Positions 26,526 through 34,380 of a stretch of 64,000 nt of DNA are shown here, piece after piece; position 1 is the stretch's first letter, and each line of letters opens with the position of its first letter. The stretch comes from Mycolicibacterium arenosum. Its GTDB lineage: Bacteria; Actinomycetota; Actinomycetes; Mycobacteriales; Mycobacteriaceae. The notes under the pieces are model-generated. The model saw nothing but the letters and a program-made list of their open reading frames with translations, searched no databases and was not told the DNA's origin. Made by a program: the position numbers and the translations under genes. The stretch is from contig NZ_JANDBD010000002.1 in the NCBI RefSeq assembly GCF_024320865.1, positions 434,001 to 498,000 on the forward strand, read 5' to 3'.

Positions 26526-27155
26526 TCACCGACGCGCCGAGATCATCGCGGTCCGAACGGACATGCCGAGGTCGCGGTGCCGGAGGGTGGTGATCCGGCG
26601 GCCCGGCTGGACCGCGTCCTTGACCGCGGACGTCCGCTCACCGAAGAACGCGGCCGTCGCGTCGAGGTCCCCGACCACGTAGGTGATCCCCCAGAGCGTC
26701 GACGGGCCGTCACCCGCGTCGTCGGGTGAACCGACGACCTCGACGATCACCTCGCCCAGCCGGAAGAAGATCTGGCGGATCGGGCGGCCGCCGAGTTCGC
26801 CGTCGCGCTCCCTGCGCGGTGCGACCCCGATCGCGGCGAGCGCGTCGACGGTCCGACCGAGGTTCGGGGACAGCAGCACCACGTGGTCGATCCCGGTGAC
26901 GCCGTTCGGGTGCTCGGCAGGGGTGCCGGGGTCGGCGTCAGACGGCGTCGTCGGAACGCCGTCGAGGTCCGGGGCCGTGTTGCGGGGTAGCCCGCGCAAC
27001 GCCCACCCGAGAACGCCCGCACCCCGATCCGGGCCGACCAGTCGGACGCGGACCCCGCCGACCCGGCAGACGTCGTCCGGGTCGACGGTGAACCCGGCGT
27101 GCCTCCACGCCTCGGGTGGGTCGGCAACGACGAGTTCGTCGACGGTGACGGTCAT
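26526..27155 (-). CDS. VOC-family (glyoxalase-like) protein
   Basis: 209 residues from ATG 27155. Two vicinal-oxygen-chelate modules are suggested: GIDHVVLLSPNLGRTVDALA with Glu in GEVIVEVVG, and GITYVVGDLDATAAFFGER. The first 70 residues (ADPPEAWRHAGFTVDPDD) resemble a degenerate module. Metal-binding His and Glu are seen, but the substrate is unknown. Precedes the HhH and rnhA genes by 32 bp. Confidence 0.75.
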   Translation of the reverse strand: MTVTVDELVVADPPEAWRHAGFTVDPDDVCRVGGVRVRLVGPDRGAGVLGWALRGLPRNTAPDLDGVPTTPSDADPGTPAEHPNGVTGIDHVVLLSPNLGRTVDALAAIGVAPRRERDGELGGRPIRQIFFRLGEVIVEVVGSPDDAGDGPSTLWGITYVVGDLDATAAFFGERTSAVKDAVQPGRRITTLRHRDLGMSVRTAMISARR

Positions 27156-27455
27156 GTCGCTCAGTATGTCGGGCGACACCTCGGCTCAGCCGGCTCGCCC
27201 GCAGACGCTGCACCGAAATCGATCTGCCGCAACCTCATCCACGAGTCCGGCGCGAGCGTGTTGAACGAATGCGTGCTCGCCATCGTGCTCACCGGGGGAG
27301 GTTCTGCGCAGACGGCCGAGTGGGCGGTCCAAAGCGCGAGGAACGGCGAGGAGGACGGCTGGACGGTCGACCGATCATGAAACGAATATTTCATTTATTC
27401 CGAACAACACCTCGGTACCTTTAGGTGCGGGTGTATACGGGGTTCTAGCTGAGGG
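27156..27455. other. 300-bp non-coding region upstream of the Kelch kinase
   Basis: No convincing gene. Short frames on both strands have atypical composition. The right end is unusually AT-rich and holds the inverted repeat at 27377-27394. This is the likely promoter and control region for the kinase gene, and the VOC promoter on the left. Confidence 0.5.
27377..27394. promoter_or_regulatory. AT-rich inverted repeat ATGAAA-N6-TTTCAT before the kinase
   Basis: Perfect 6-bp arms around CGAATA in an otherwise GC-rich region, about 62 bp upstream of the kinase ATG. Candidate operator, with no regulator assigned. Confidence 0.35.
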
Positions 27456-30400
27456 ATGGGGATTATGGCGGGCGGGATCGTGTGGGAACTGGCGGCCGCC
27501 GGGTTCGACGATGCCGTCGAGGTCGGCCGGGGTGGCGGCGGTGTCGTCTACCGCTGCACGCAGATGGCGCTCGGCCGCAGCGTCGCGATCAAGGTGCTCG
27601 GATCGGAACTCGACGAGGCCGACCGGGAACGCTTCCTGCGCGAGGGTTTCGCGATGGGTGGGCTGTCCGGCCACCCGAACATCGTCAACATCCTGCAGGT
27701 GGGCGTCACCGAGAGTGACCGGCCGTTCATCGTCATGCCGTACCACGCATCGGGATCCCTCGCGGACCGGGTGCGGCGGGAGGGTCCGATGTCCTGGCCC
27801 GACGCGCTCCGCCTCGGCGTGAAACTCAGCGGCGCGCTCGAAACCGCCCATCGCACCGGCACTCTGCACCGCGACATCAAACCGGGCAACGTCCTCGTCA
27901 ACGAGTACGGCGAACCGCAACTGAGCGACTTCGGCACGGCTCGCATCGCCGGGGGCTACAAGACCATCACCGGGTTCTTCACCGGCACGCTGTCCTACAC
28001 CGCGCCCGAGGTGCTCGGTGGAAAGCCGCCGACCGCCTGCGCGGACGTGTACTCGCTCGCATCGACGATGTTCGCGGTGATCGCCGGTCAGGCCGCCTAC
28101 GAGCGCAAGACCGACGAGGAACTCATCGCGCACTATCTGCGCATCACGTCGGAGCCCGTTCCCGACATGCGCATGAACGGCATCCCGGCCGATGTCTGCG
28201 CGGTGATCGAGAAGGCCATGTCAGCCGAACCGGCCGCCCGGTACGCGACGGCCGAGGAGTTCGGCCGTGCACTGCAACTGGTGCAGCGCAAGCTCGGACT
28301 CCCGACGGACCACATGGCGCTTTCCGGTGGCACCGCTGTCAGCGGTGAGCACGCGGTCGTAGGCGGCTTGGGATCGCACGCGCCCGCTACTCGAATCGAC
28401 CCGGTGATAACGGGTTCCGGTCCGATCAAGGCGCCGCTGTCCGGCGATTCCGACCCCGGCATGTTCGCGCACACCGCTGCGTTCAGCGCCTCGAGCCCGC
28501 CGCGACAAGCGTTTCAGCCACCGCAGTCGCAGCCGCCTCCGCCACCGCCCCCGCCGCCGTCGGCCCCACCGTCGGCGGGGCCCGAACCCGTTGCATCACA
28601 ACCGAATTCGGGTCGCAAACGCATTCTGATCGCGGTGCTCGCAGTGCTCGCCGCGCTGGCGCTGGTGGTCAGCGGCGTGTACATCGTTGCCGCTCCGAAG
28701 GACGGCGGTGACGCAGCCCAGAACCCGTCGCAGACAGCGGCGCCCAACGTGCCCCCCGCACCCGAGTGGAAGTCGATCGCCGATGCCCGCGTCGCCCGTA
28801 CCGGGGTCGCGGCGACGCAGGCCGACGGCACCATCTGGGTGTTCGGCGGAGTCGGGACCGACGGCAAGGTGAGCGGCGCGCACGAGGGCTTCGATCCTCC
28901 GATCGACAGCTGGAAGGGCGGCGACGATCTGCCCGTCCCCGTGCAGCACGCGATGGCGGTGACCTGGTCCGGCACCCCGGTAGTGCTGGGTGGCTGGCGT
29001 ACCGAGGGCGCCGACACGAAGGTCGCCACCGATCGGGTCTGGCGCGTGGTCAACAGCAAGTGGGTCGAGTTGCCGCCCCTACTCCAGCCCAGGGCGGCCG
29101 CGGCGGCCGCCGTCGTCGGTGACCGGATCATCGTGACCGGCGGCGTCGGCACCGACGGGCAGCTGCTGAACACCACCGAGATCTTCGACGGGTCGGGCTG
29201 GACGCTCGGAGCGCCGATCCCGACGCCGCGTCAACTGCTGGCCGTTGCGTCCGACGACGAGACGGTCTACACCGTCGGCGGCACGAACGGCACGGCCGCG
29301 ATGGCGACGGTCGAGTCCTACGACCCGGCGGCGAACCGCTGGACCGCCCTCACCGACATGCCGGCGCCGCGCAGCGATCTCGGCGCGGCGATCGTCGACG
29401 GCCGGCTGGTGGCCGTCGGCGGCGAGTCCGGCGGAAAGGCGTCCGACACCGTCGCCGCCTTCGACCTCGCGATGACGACGTGGAGCTCGCTGCCCGACCT
29501 CGCCACCGCGCGGCACGGAATGGCCGTCGCCGCCGTCGGGAAGAACGTGTACGCGATCGGCGGCTCCACCGGCGCCTCGGACGACGACGTCACCCCGGCG
29601 GCGGAGGCACTGAAGCTGCCACCGCGGATCCCGCAGCCCGCGGCCGCGTGGCGCGTCCTCCCGGACGCGCCGACCCCCCGGCTGATGATGGCCTGGGCCG
29701 TGCTGGACGGGAAGATCTGGGTCGCGGGCGGCATTCGGGACGGCGAAACGCTGGCGACGGTCGAGACTTTCGATCCGGCGACCGGGGCGTGGCAACCGCA
29801 GCCCGCCCTGCCGATCCCACTGCACCACGCGACGGCGACGACGTATCGCGGCGAGGTCGTGGTGATGGGCGGTGCCAGCGACAACCTCGCCGAGGCATCG
29901 GACAAGGTCTTCGCGTTCCGCAACGGGAGCTGGACGGAGCTGCCTCCGATGAAGCACGGCCGGGCCGCCGCGGCGGCGGCCGTCGTCGGCGACAAGCTGG
30001 TGGTGCTCGGCGGTCAGGACGACAAGCAACTCGTCCCGCCGACCGAGATCTTCGACGGCACCTCGTGGTCCGAGGGCGCCGAACTGCCGGTGCCGCGGGA
30101 ACATCTGGCCGCGGTCTCGGACGGCGGCTACGTCTACGCGGTCGGCGGCCGCGAGCTGAGCTCCGACGAGAACTCGGGCGCCTTCGAGCGGTTCGACCCG
30201 GCCTCGGGAACGTGGGAGTCACTGCCCGAGATGCCGACACCGCGCGGCAGCTACGGCGCCGCCGTCGTCGAGGGCCGCATCGTGGCGGTGGGCGGAGAGG
30301 TTCCGACCCGCGTGCTGCCGACCGTCGAGATGTACGACATCACCGGCGTTAAGTGGACCTCGTTGGCGCCGTTGGCAACTCCCGTTCACGGTCAGGTGGT

Positions 30401-30497
30401 GGCAGCGGTCGGCGACACCCTCTACGTCATCGGCGGCGCCGACCGACCGACCCACGAGGGTGCGGTCGCGACGGTGCAGGCGCTCGACTTCAGGTAG
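27456..30497 (+). CDS. Transmembrane Ser/Thr protein kinase with twelve Kelch repeats
   Basis: 1013 residues. The cytoplasmic kinase domain (about 18-280) has the Gly loop GRGGGGVVYRC, VAIK with Lys46, HRDIKPGN (His138-Asn145), DFG at 158-160 and an APE-type YTAPEVLGG. A Pro-rich linker precedes one transmembrane helix near 389-413. The outside part (about 440-1013) holds twelve Kelch units, each ending in a VxGG strand. Units 1-6 and 7-12 are similar to each other, suggesting two six-bladed propellers. It converges with the FHA-LuxR gene and overlaps it by eight bases. An external ligand bound by the propellers probably controls the kinase. ATG 27465 is an alternative start. Confidence 0.93.
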   Translation: MGIMAGGIVWELAAAGFDDAVEVGRGGGGVVYRCTQMALGRSVAIKVLGSELDEADRERFLREGFAMGGLSGHPNIVNILQVGVTESDRPFIVMPYHASGSLADRVRREGPMSWPDALRLGVKLSGALETAHRTGTLHRDIKPGNVLVNEYGEPQLSDFGTARIAGGYKTITGFFTGTLSYTAPEVLGGKPPTACADVYSLASTMFAVIAGQAAYERKTDEELIAHYLRITSEPVPDMRMNGIPADVCAVIEKAMSAEPAARYATAEEFGRALQLVQRKLGLPTDHMALSGGTAVSGEHAVVGGLGSHAPATRIDPVITGSGPIKAPLSGDSDPGMFAHTAAFSASSPPRQAFQPPQSQPPPPPPPPPSAPPSAGPEPVASQPNSGRKRILIAVLAVLAALALVVSGVYIVAAPKDGGDAAQNPSQTAAPNVPPAPEWKSIADARVARTGVAATQADGTIWVFGGVGTDGKVSGAHEGFDPPIDSWKGGDDLPVPVQHAMAVTWSGTPVVLGGWRTEGADTKVATDRVWRVVNSKWVELPPLLQPRAAAAAAVVGDRIIVTGGVGTDGQLLNTTEIFDGSGWTLGAPIPTPRQLLAVASDDETVYTVGGTNGTAAMATVESYDPAANRWTALTDMPAPRSDLGAAIVDGRLVAVGGESGGKASDTVAAFDLAMTTWSSLPDLATARHGMAVAAVGKNVYAIGGSTGASDDDVTPAAEALKLPPRIPQPAAAWRVLPDAPTPRLMMAWAVLDGKIWVAGGIRDGETLATVETFDPATGAWQPQPALPIPLHHATATTYRGEVVVMGGASDNLAEASDKVFAFRNGSWTELPPMKHGRAAAAAAVVGDKLVVLGGQDDKQLVPPTEIFDGTSWSEGAELPVPREHLAAVSDGGYVYAVGGRELSSDENSGAFERFDPASGTWESLPEMPTPRGSYGAAVVEGRIVAVGGEVPTRVLPTVEMYDITGVKWTSLAPLATPVHGQVVAAVGDTLYVIGGADRPTHEGAVATVQALDFR

Positions 30498-31110
30498 TGC
30501 CGCCGTCGCGCAACTGCGCGATCGTCACGGCGCCGCGCCGCAACGCCTCGTTGGCGAGCCGGACGCGGCGGTCACCCTCCGTCGGGATGGCGAACTTGTC
30601 GTAGAGGTTCTGCAGATGCTGTTTGATCGCGGCCTCGCTGACGAACAGTTCGCCCGCCATCTGCTTCACCGACACCGGTTCGGGGAAGGGGTTGTCGGAT
30701 ACCAGCGGGCGGCAGAGCACCATCAGGACGTCGAGCTCTCGCCTGGTCAACCGCGGAGGGACGTCGTGCGGTGCGGCTGAGACCGTCTCCTCGTCGAGTT
30801 TGCCGCCTCCGCCGTCCTTCACCTCCCAGAACATCAGCCGCGACTTCCCGATCCGCACCTCGTCACCCGAGCGCAGCACCCGCTCCGCGGTGATCCGCTC
30901 GCCGTTGATGTAGGTGCCGTTGCGGCTCCCGAGATCCCTTATCGACCAGGCGAACTCGAGGTGTTCGAGCACGGCGTGCAGCCGTGACACGGTGTCGTCG
31001 TGGTCCAGCGACACGGCGTTGGTCGACGCCTTGCCGATCGTGACCCGCTGGCCCGTCAACGGGACCAACTCGCGGCCGGACGGCTTCGACACCTCGAGGT
31101 GGGACGACAT
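30490..31110 (-). CDS. FHA-LuxR (HTH) transcription factor
   Basis: 206 residues. The N-terminal FHA phosphothreonine-binding domain (about 8-95) has GKASTNAV, SRLHAVLEH and LGSRNGTYINGE. The C-terminal LuxR/GerE-like domain (LTRRELDVLMVLCRP, FVSEAAIKQHLQNLYDKF) binds DNA. The ATG at 31110 has AGGAGGT at 31114-31120 on its strand. It is last in the Asp23-type operon and faces the Kelch kinase, whose autophosphorylated threonines are the obvious FHA ligand. This pairing recalls PknH-EmbR, but with a different DNA-binding domain. Confidence 0.92.
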   Translation of the reverse strand: MSSHLEVSKPSGRELVPLTGQRVTIGKASTNAVSLDHDDTVSRLHAVLEHLEFAWSIRDLGSRNGTYINGERITAERVLRSGDEVRIGKSRLMFWEVKDGGGGKLDEETVSAAPHDVPPRLTRRELDVLMVLCRPLVSDNPFPEPVSVKQMAGELFVSEAAIKQHLQNLYDKFAIPTEGDRRVRLANEALRRGAVTIAQLRDGGTT

Positions 31111-31113
31111 GGA

Positions 31114-31151
31114 ACCTCCTATCGACGCCAATCTTGGCGCAGATAGGAGGT
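31114..31151 (-). promoter_or_regulatory. 38-nt hairpin sequestering the FHA-LuxR ribosome-binding site
   Basis: On the minus-strand transcript, ACCTCCTATC (31151-31142) pairs perfectly with GATAGGAGGT (31123-31114). An inner CGCCAA/TTGGCG stem with a GA loop follows, with two mismatched pairs between the stems. The 3' arm contains the whole Shine-Dalgarno, three bases before the ATG, so the 5' arm is a perfect anti-SD. It could be a translational switch, an RNA thermosensor-like element, or a DNA operator. Confidence 0.7.
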
Positions 31152-31187
31152 CCGTGTGCCGAACTCGGCCCGACCCGGGAAAGCGAG

Positions 31188-31751
31188 TCAGGCGACCGGG
31201 CCGCGCGCCTTCTTCGAATCGACGCGCAGCACCGTCCGGACGGCGACGGCGGCACCGAGCATGGTGCCCACCACGTCAGCCGTCTCGTCGGCGGCCCGTG
31301 CGCCGGCATGCAGGCCGTGGCGCGCGGTCACCGTCGCGGTGATCGCCACCGTCGGTGTACCGCGCTCGATGACGGCCGCCCCACTCGCCTTGAGAACCGC
31401 GGGATCTCGTCGAATCGTGATGGCTGCGGCGTGTGCGACCGAGGCCGCGTCGGCGGTGCTGCGCGGGAGGCTCGCGGCCGGCGTCTCCAGCGTGACGCGC
31501 GACGCCTTCCTGGCGGGCCGGTGCGTGAGCAGCCACCGGATACCGAGGATGACGAGGAGGGCGCCGACGCCACCGGAAGCCCAGGGCCACCAGTCCGTCC
31601 GGGTCGCGTCGGCCGCGGGGCCGAACGACAGGCTGCGTCCGTCCACCAGAGCGCCACGCTGCCACGCGACCGCCGCCGCGCCGGCGGCCAGCAGTATGAG
31701 GCCGGCCAGCAGAGTGGCCACGCGGTCGAATGCCACGGCGAGGCGGGTCAT
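31188..31751 (-). CDS. AmaP-like membrane anchor of the Asp23 cluster
   Basis: 187 residues with two N-terminal transmembrane helices (VATLLAGLILLAAGAAAVAW; WASGGVGALLVILGIRWLL) followed by a cytoplasmic part with a degenerate Asp23-like strand-helix pattern (TVAITATVTARHGLHAGA). The layout is that of AmaP, which anchors Asp23 to the membrane in staphylococci. Overlaps the upstream gene by four bases. The assignment rests on topology and neighbours. Confidence 0.7.
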   Translation of the reverse strand: MTRLAVAFDRVATLLAGLILLAAGAAAVAWQRGALVDGRSLSFGPAADATRTDWWPWASGGVGALLVILGIRWLLTHRPARKASRVTLETPAASLPRSTADAASVAHAAAITIRRDPAVLKASGAAVIERGTPTVAITATVTARHGLHAGARAADETADVVGTMLGAAVAVRTVLRVDSKKARGPVA

Positions 31752-32317
31752 GAGCGGTCCTCCTGACGAATGCGGACGGCGATACGAGGCGTGTGGCGCA
31801 GGGGTTCGAGCGCGTCGGAAACCGCTTCGTTGACGAGTGCGCGCACGTCGTCACCGTGTCCGGTTGCGCGGCATCGCACGACGACCTTGCGCGCCGAGGC
31901 GGTGCTGGTGGCTGTGAGGACGCCGGGCACGTCGAGCGCGGCGGCCGACGCGACGCGGGCGACGTCACCGTGACCGACGTACACCGCGGTGCCGGCCTGG
32001 ACGGCGACGGCGGTCGGCCGCCGCGGAAGGAGCGAGACCGCGGCCAGCACGATACCCGACAACGCCAGTGCTACACCGGCGGGCACCATCCAGGGCTGCG
32101 GTCCGAACTCGGAAATCGCGTCGAAAGCCTTGGGGATCAACGGTTCCCCGCGCAGCCAGCCCGCGGCCACCGCTGCGTCACGAACACCCAGTGCACCGAT
32201 CGCGATGAGCACGAGTGCCAGGAACGCGGCCACGAACGCGGACTTCGCCGCACCGAGTGGAGCACGCGCCCGAGGTGTCGTCACAGCATCGGTAGGACGG
32301 GACTCGGTGATGGTCAT
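31748..32317 (-). CDS. DUF6286-type membrane protein of the Asp23 cluster
   Basis: 189 residues: a basic N-terminus, two transmembrane helices (FVAAFLALVLIAIGALGVRD; GVALALSGIVLAAVSLLP), then a soluble domain with an Asp23-like pattern (VVRCRATGHGDDVRALVNEA). It looks like a paralogue of the next gene in design. ATGA overlaps on both sides tie it to the operon. Function unknown. Confidence 0.7.
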   Translation of the reverse strand: MTITESRPTDAVTTPRARAPLGAAKSAFVAAFLALVLIAIGALGVRDAAVAAGWLRGEPLIPKAFDAISEFGPQPWMVPAGVALALSGIVLAAVSLLPRRPTAVAVQAGTAVYVGHGDVARVASAAALDVPGVLTATSTASARKVVVRCRATGHGDDVRALVNEAVSDALEPLRHTPRIAVRIRQEDRS

Positions 32318-32685
32318 TCCAGACTCCTAGTCGACGTGGTGTCGGGCGGGATGACTGCCGCGATGTGAACTCTCACGCCGTCGACGGTCAGACCGCTGTG
32401 GTCGGACAGTGCGCGGGTGACGTCACGGCGGACGGCGGTCGCGGTCGCGGCGAGGGATCGGCCCCATTCCACGGCCACCTCCACGTCCGCACGAACGCGG
32501 TCGCCCGCGACGTCGACGTCGACCCGCGGTAGCTCACGACCTGCGAGCCTGCCGAGTCCGCTGCCGTGGCGGCGGACACCGGGGGTGTTCAGGGCCGCCG
32601 CCACCGTGATGTGCTCAACGGCCCGGTGCCGGATCGTGAGGCGCCCACGCTCCGCCGGGTCGACCTCCTGGTCGATCTCAGCCAC
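32314..32685 (-). CDS. Asp23/Gls24-family protein
   Basis: 123 residues from GTG 32685, which overlaps the preceding stop by eight bases. Typical Asp23 elements: AVEHITVAAALNTPGVRR, LPRVDVDVAGDRVRADVEVAVEWG and LTVDGVRVHIAAVI. Asp23 proteins form membrane-associated assemblies linked to cell-envelope homeostasis and alkaline stress in Gram-positives. Confidence 0.78.
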   Translation of the reverse strand: MAEIDQEVDPAERGRLTIRHRAVEHITVAAALNTPGVRRHGSGLGRLAGRELPRVDVDVAGDRVRADVEVAVEWGRSLAATATAVRRDVTRALSDHSGLTVDGVRVHIAAVIPPDTTSTRSLE

Positions 32686-32857
32686 GACCCCGGCCCTGCA
32701 GCCAGGTGGTGGCGTCGAACTCACCGTCCCGATGACCACCCACGACGTACCCGATCACGCCGAGTACGAGGGCCAGTAGGAAACCGGTGAATCCGCCGGC
32801 GGCGGCGGCAACGCCGAGCAGTACGCCGGCGAGCATGCCTGCGGTCGCAGTAGTCAT
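32678..32857 (-). CDS. Small DUF2273-like membrane protein
   Basis: 59 residues. Two close transmembrane segments (MLAGVLLGVAAAAGGFTGFL and LALVLGVIGYVVGG) and a short charged tail. Small two-span proteins of this kind (DUF2273) accompany amaP and asp23 in Firmicutes, which supports the call. ATG 32857 overlaps the preceding stop by four bases. Assignment is by size, topology and context. Confidence 0.7.
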   Translation of the reverse strand: MTTATAGMLAGVLLGVAAAAGGFTGFLLALVLGVIGYVVGGHRDGEFDATTWLQGRGRG

Positions 32858-33171
32858 CTCACTCCTTCGGATGGGGTAACCGTTGTCGGGTTGGTGGCCA
32901 CGTCCTCGACGGTGACGTCGACGACGTGATCGGGCAGGGCCGCGGCCACTGCCGCGCGCACCGCCGCCGCTGTCGGCCGGACGGGTGCGTCCGCCGACAC
33001 CGTGACGTGGACGTCGACGGTTGCGTCGGTGACGCGCACGCCGACGACACGTCGGCCGGGCAGATAGGTGGCGACCTCGCCGAACATGCCCGGATGCAGA
33101 TCGGCGACGCCGGGCACGGCGCGGACGACGTCCGCGACCGTGTCGGCAACCGATGAGGGGTCCAGCGTCAC
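32854..33171 (-). CDS. Asp23-like protein, second copy
   Basis: 105 residues starting at GTG 33171, one base inside the stop of the first Asp23 gene (TAGTG). It has the VADVVRAVPGVADLHPG helix, the VVGVRVTDATVDVHVTVSAD strand pair and the terminal VVDVTVEDV strand of Asp23/Gls24 proteins. Shorter than canonical Asp23. May co-assemble with the other copies. Confidence 0.72.
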   Translation of the reverse strand: MTLDPSSVADTVADVVRAVPGVADLHPGMFGEVATYLPGRRVVGVRVTDATVDVHVTVSADAPVRPTAAAVRAAVAAALPDHVVDVTVEDVATNPTTVTPSEGVR

Positions 33172-33632
33172 TACTCGACCCGCGCCAGGTGGGACTCGAC
33201 GTCACCGTCGTCCTCGGTGGCGACGTAGACGTCGTGGACGGTGATGTTGACCTCGACGACCTCCAGACCGGTCATGCGCTCGAGTGCGGCGATGACGTTG
33301 CGACGGATGCCCGACGCCAGGTCCGAGATGGACACGCCGTACTCGGCGACGATGTCGATGTCGACGGCGGCCTGCTTCTCGCCGACCTCGACCGAGACGC
33401 CCTGTGCGTAGTTGGTGGAGGCACCGGGAATCCGCTCGCGCAGCGCCCCGACGGCGCGGCTGGTGTTGCCGCCGAGGTCATGGACGCCGTTCACCTCACG
33501 TGCGGCGAGCCCGGCGATCTTCGACACGACCGTGTCGGCGATGGTGGTGCGACCGTGGCTGGTGGTCAGCGGGCCGTTGGCACCGGTGGCGACAGCGGGA
33601 GCGGTGGACGAATCCTGGGTGGTGGTTGCCAT
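33171..33632 (-). CDS. Asp23/Gls24-family alkaline shock protein, first gene of operon
   Basis: 153 residues and the clearest Asp23: GRTTIADTVVSKIAGLAARE, VNGVHDLGG, VEVGEKQAAVDIDIVAEYG, VIAALERMTGLEVVEVNITV and VHDVYV. ATG 33632 has GAGAGG upstream. It heads a seven-gene operon (three Asp23 copies, three membrane proteins, FHA-LuxR) whose internal junctions overlap by 1-8 bases except the last. Divergent from the ECF sigma gene, so possibly its target. Confidence 0.9.
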   Translation of the reverse strand: MATTTQDSSTAPAVATGANGPLTTSHGRTTIADTVVSKIAGLAAREVNGVHDLGGNTSRAVGALRERIPGASTNYAQGVSVEVGEKQAAVDIDIVAEYGVSISDLASGIRRNVIAALERMTGLEVVEVNITVHDVYVATEDDGDVESHLARVE

Positions 33633-33804
33633 TTTCAGCATCCTCTCTGAAGCGTGACTTCTTCGTACGCAGGGTGGGACGGGTGCGGTGGCGCAAACCG
33701 AACGCCGGGGCCGTGTGTTTCACGCCACAAGCGACAGGGAACTTCCGGCTGCGAATACTTCTGGACGGTGCGCTCGGCGCCGATGGTGCAGGTGGAGGGC
33801 GCAG

Positions 33805-34380
33805 GTGCTCACAGACGACGCTGTGGAAGCGGACCCGGAGGCCGTCGACGACAGAGCCCTGGTGGCGGCGGCACGCGCGGGAGACGCCGAGGCGTTCGAG
33901 GAGCTCGTCCGTCGCTACGGCCCCGGTCTGTACCGCTACGCACGGCGAATGACCCGCGACGCGGACGCGGTCAAGGACATTGTGCAGGAGACCTTCGTCG
34001 CCGCGTGGCGACAGATCGGGACCTTCCGCGGCGAATCGAGTCCGCAGACGTGGTTCTTCGCGATATGCGCTCGCAAGGTCGTCGACTCACACCGCGTCAA
34101 ACGCGCGATTCCGATCGACGACCGCCTCATCGACCCCGTGAGTCACGATGCGGAGAGCAACCCCTTCGCTGTCGCCTCGAACACCGCGTTCCTGGAGGCC
34201 ATGGAGGCCGCGCTCGCCGAATTACCGCCGCGGCAGCGAGCGGTGTGGACGCTCCGAGAAGTGGAGCGGTTGACGTTCCCCCAGATCGGGACCATCCTCG
34301 ACATGAGCGCGGACGGCGCGCGGGGTCACCACCATCGAGCCCGCGCCACACTGCAAAAGAGGCTTCAGCAATGGCGTTAG
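33805..34380 (+). CDS. ECF RNA polymerase sigma factor
   Basis: 191 residues from GTG 33805, with GGAGGG at 33793-33798 fixing the start. Sigma region 2: LVRRYGPGLYRYARRMTRD, DIVQETFVAAWRQIGTFRG. Region 4: LAELPPRQRAVWTLREVE, LTFPQIGTILDMSADGAR. No classical anti-sigma gene follows. Instead a small Asp23-like gene overlaps it by ten bases. Likely controls the divergent Asp23 operon. No standard GGAAC/CGTT promoter pair could be identified with confidence. Confidence 0.92.
   Translation: MLTDDAVEADPEAVDDRALVAAARAGDAEAFEELVRRYGPGLYRYARRMTRDADAVKDIVQETFVAAWRQIGTFRGESSPQTWFFAICARKVVDSHRVKRAIPIDDRLIDPVSHDAESNPFAVASNTAFLEAMEAALAELPPRQRAVWTLREVERLTFPQIGTILDMSADGARGHHHRARATLQKRLQQWR

Noticed and set aside
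27099..27380. Rightward 93-codon frame before the kinase
   Set aside because: Overlaps the VOC gene, no Shine-Dalgarno, no homology pattern.
27161..27394. Leftward 77-codon frame MKYSFHDRS-
   Set aside because: Starts inside the AT-rich dyad and has atypical composition. More likely regulatory DNA.
31134..31766. Rightward frames opposite the AmaP-like gene, one with AGGAGG before GTG
   Set aside because: The AGGAGG is the mirror arm of the hairpin, and the minus strand encodes the better protein.
33633..33804. ECF autoregulated promoter (GGGAACTT at 33737) between the sigma gene and the Asp23 operon
   Set aside because: No CGTT-type -10 at the right distance on either strand.
33654..34370. 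Long upstream extension of the Asp23-like frame
   Set aside because: It lies within the sigma-factor gene in another frame. Only the part from 34371 is protein-like.
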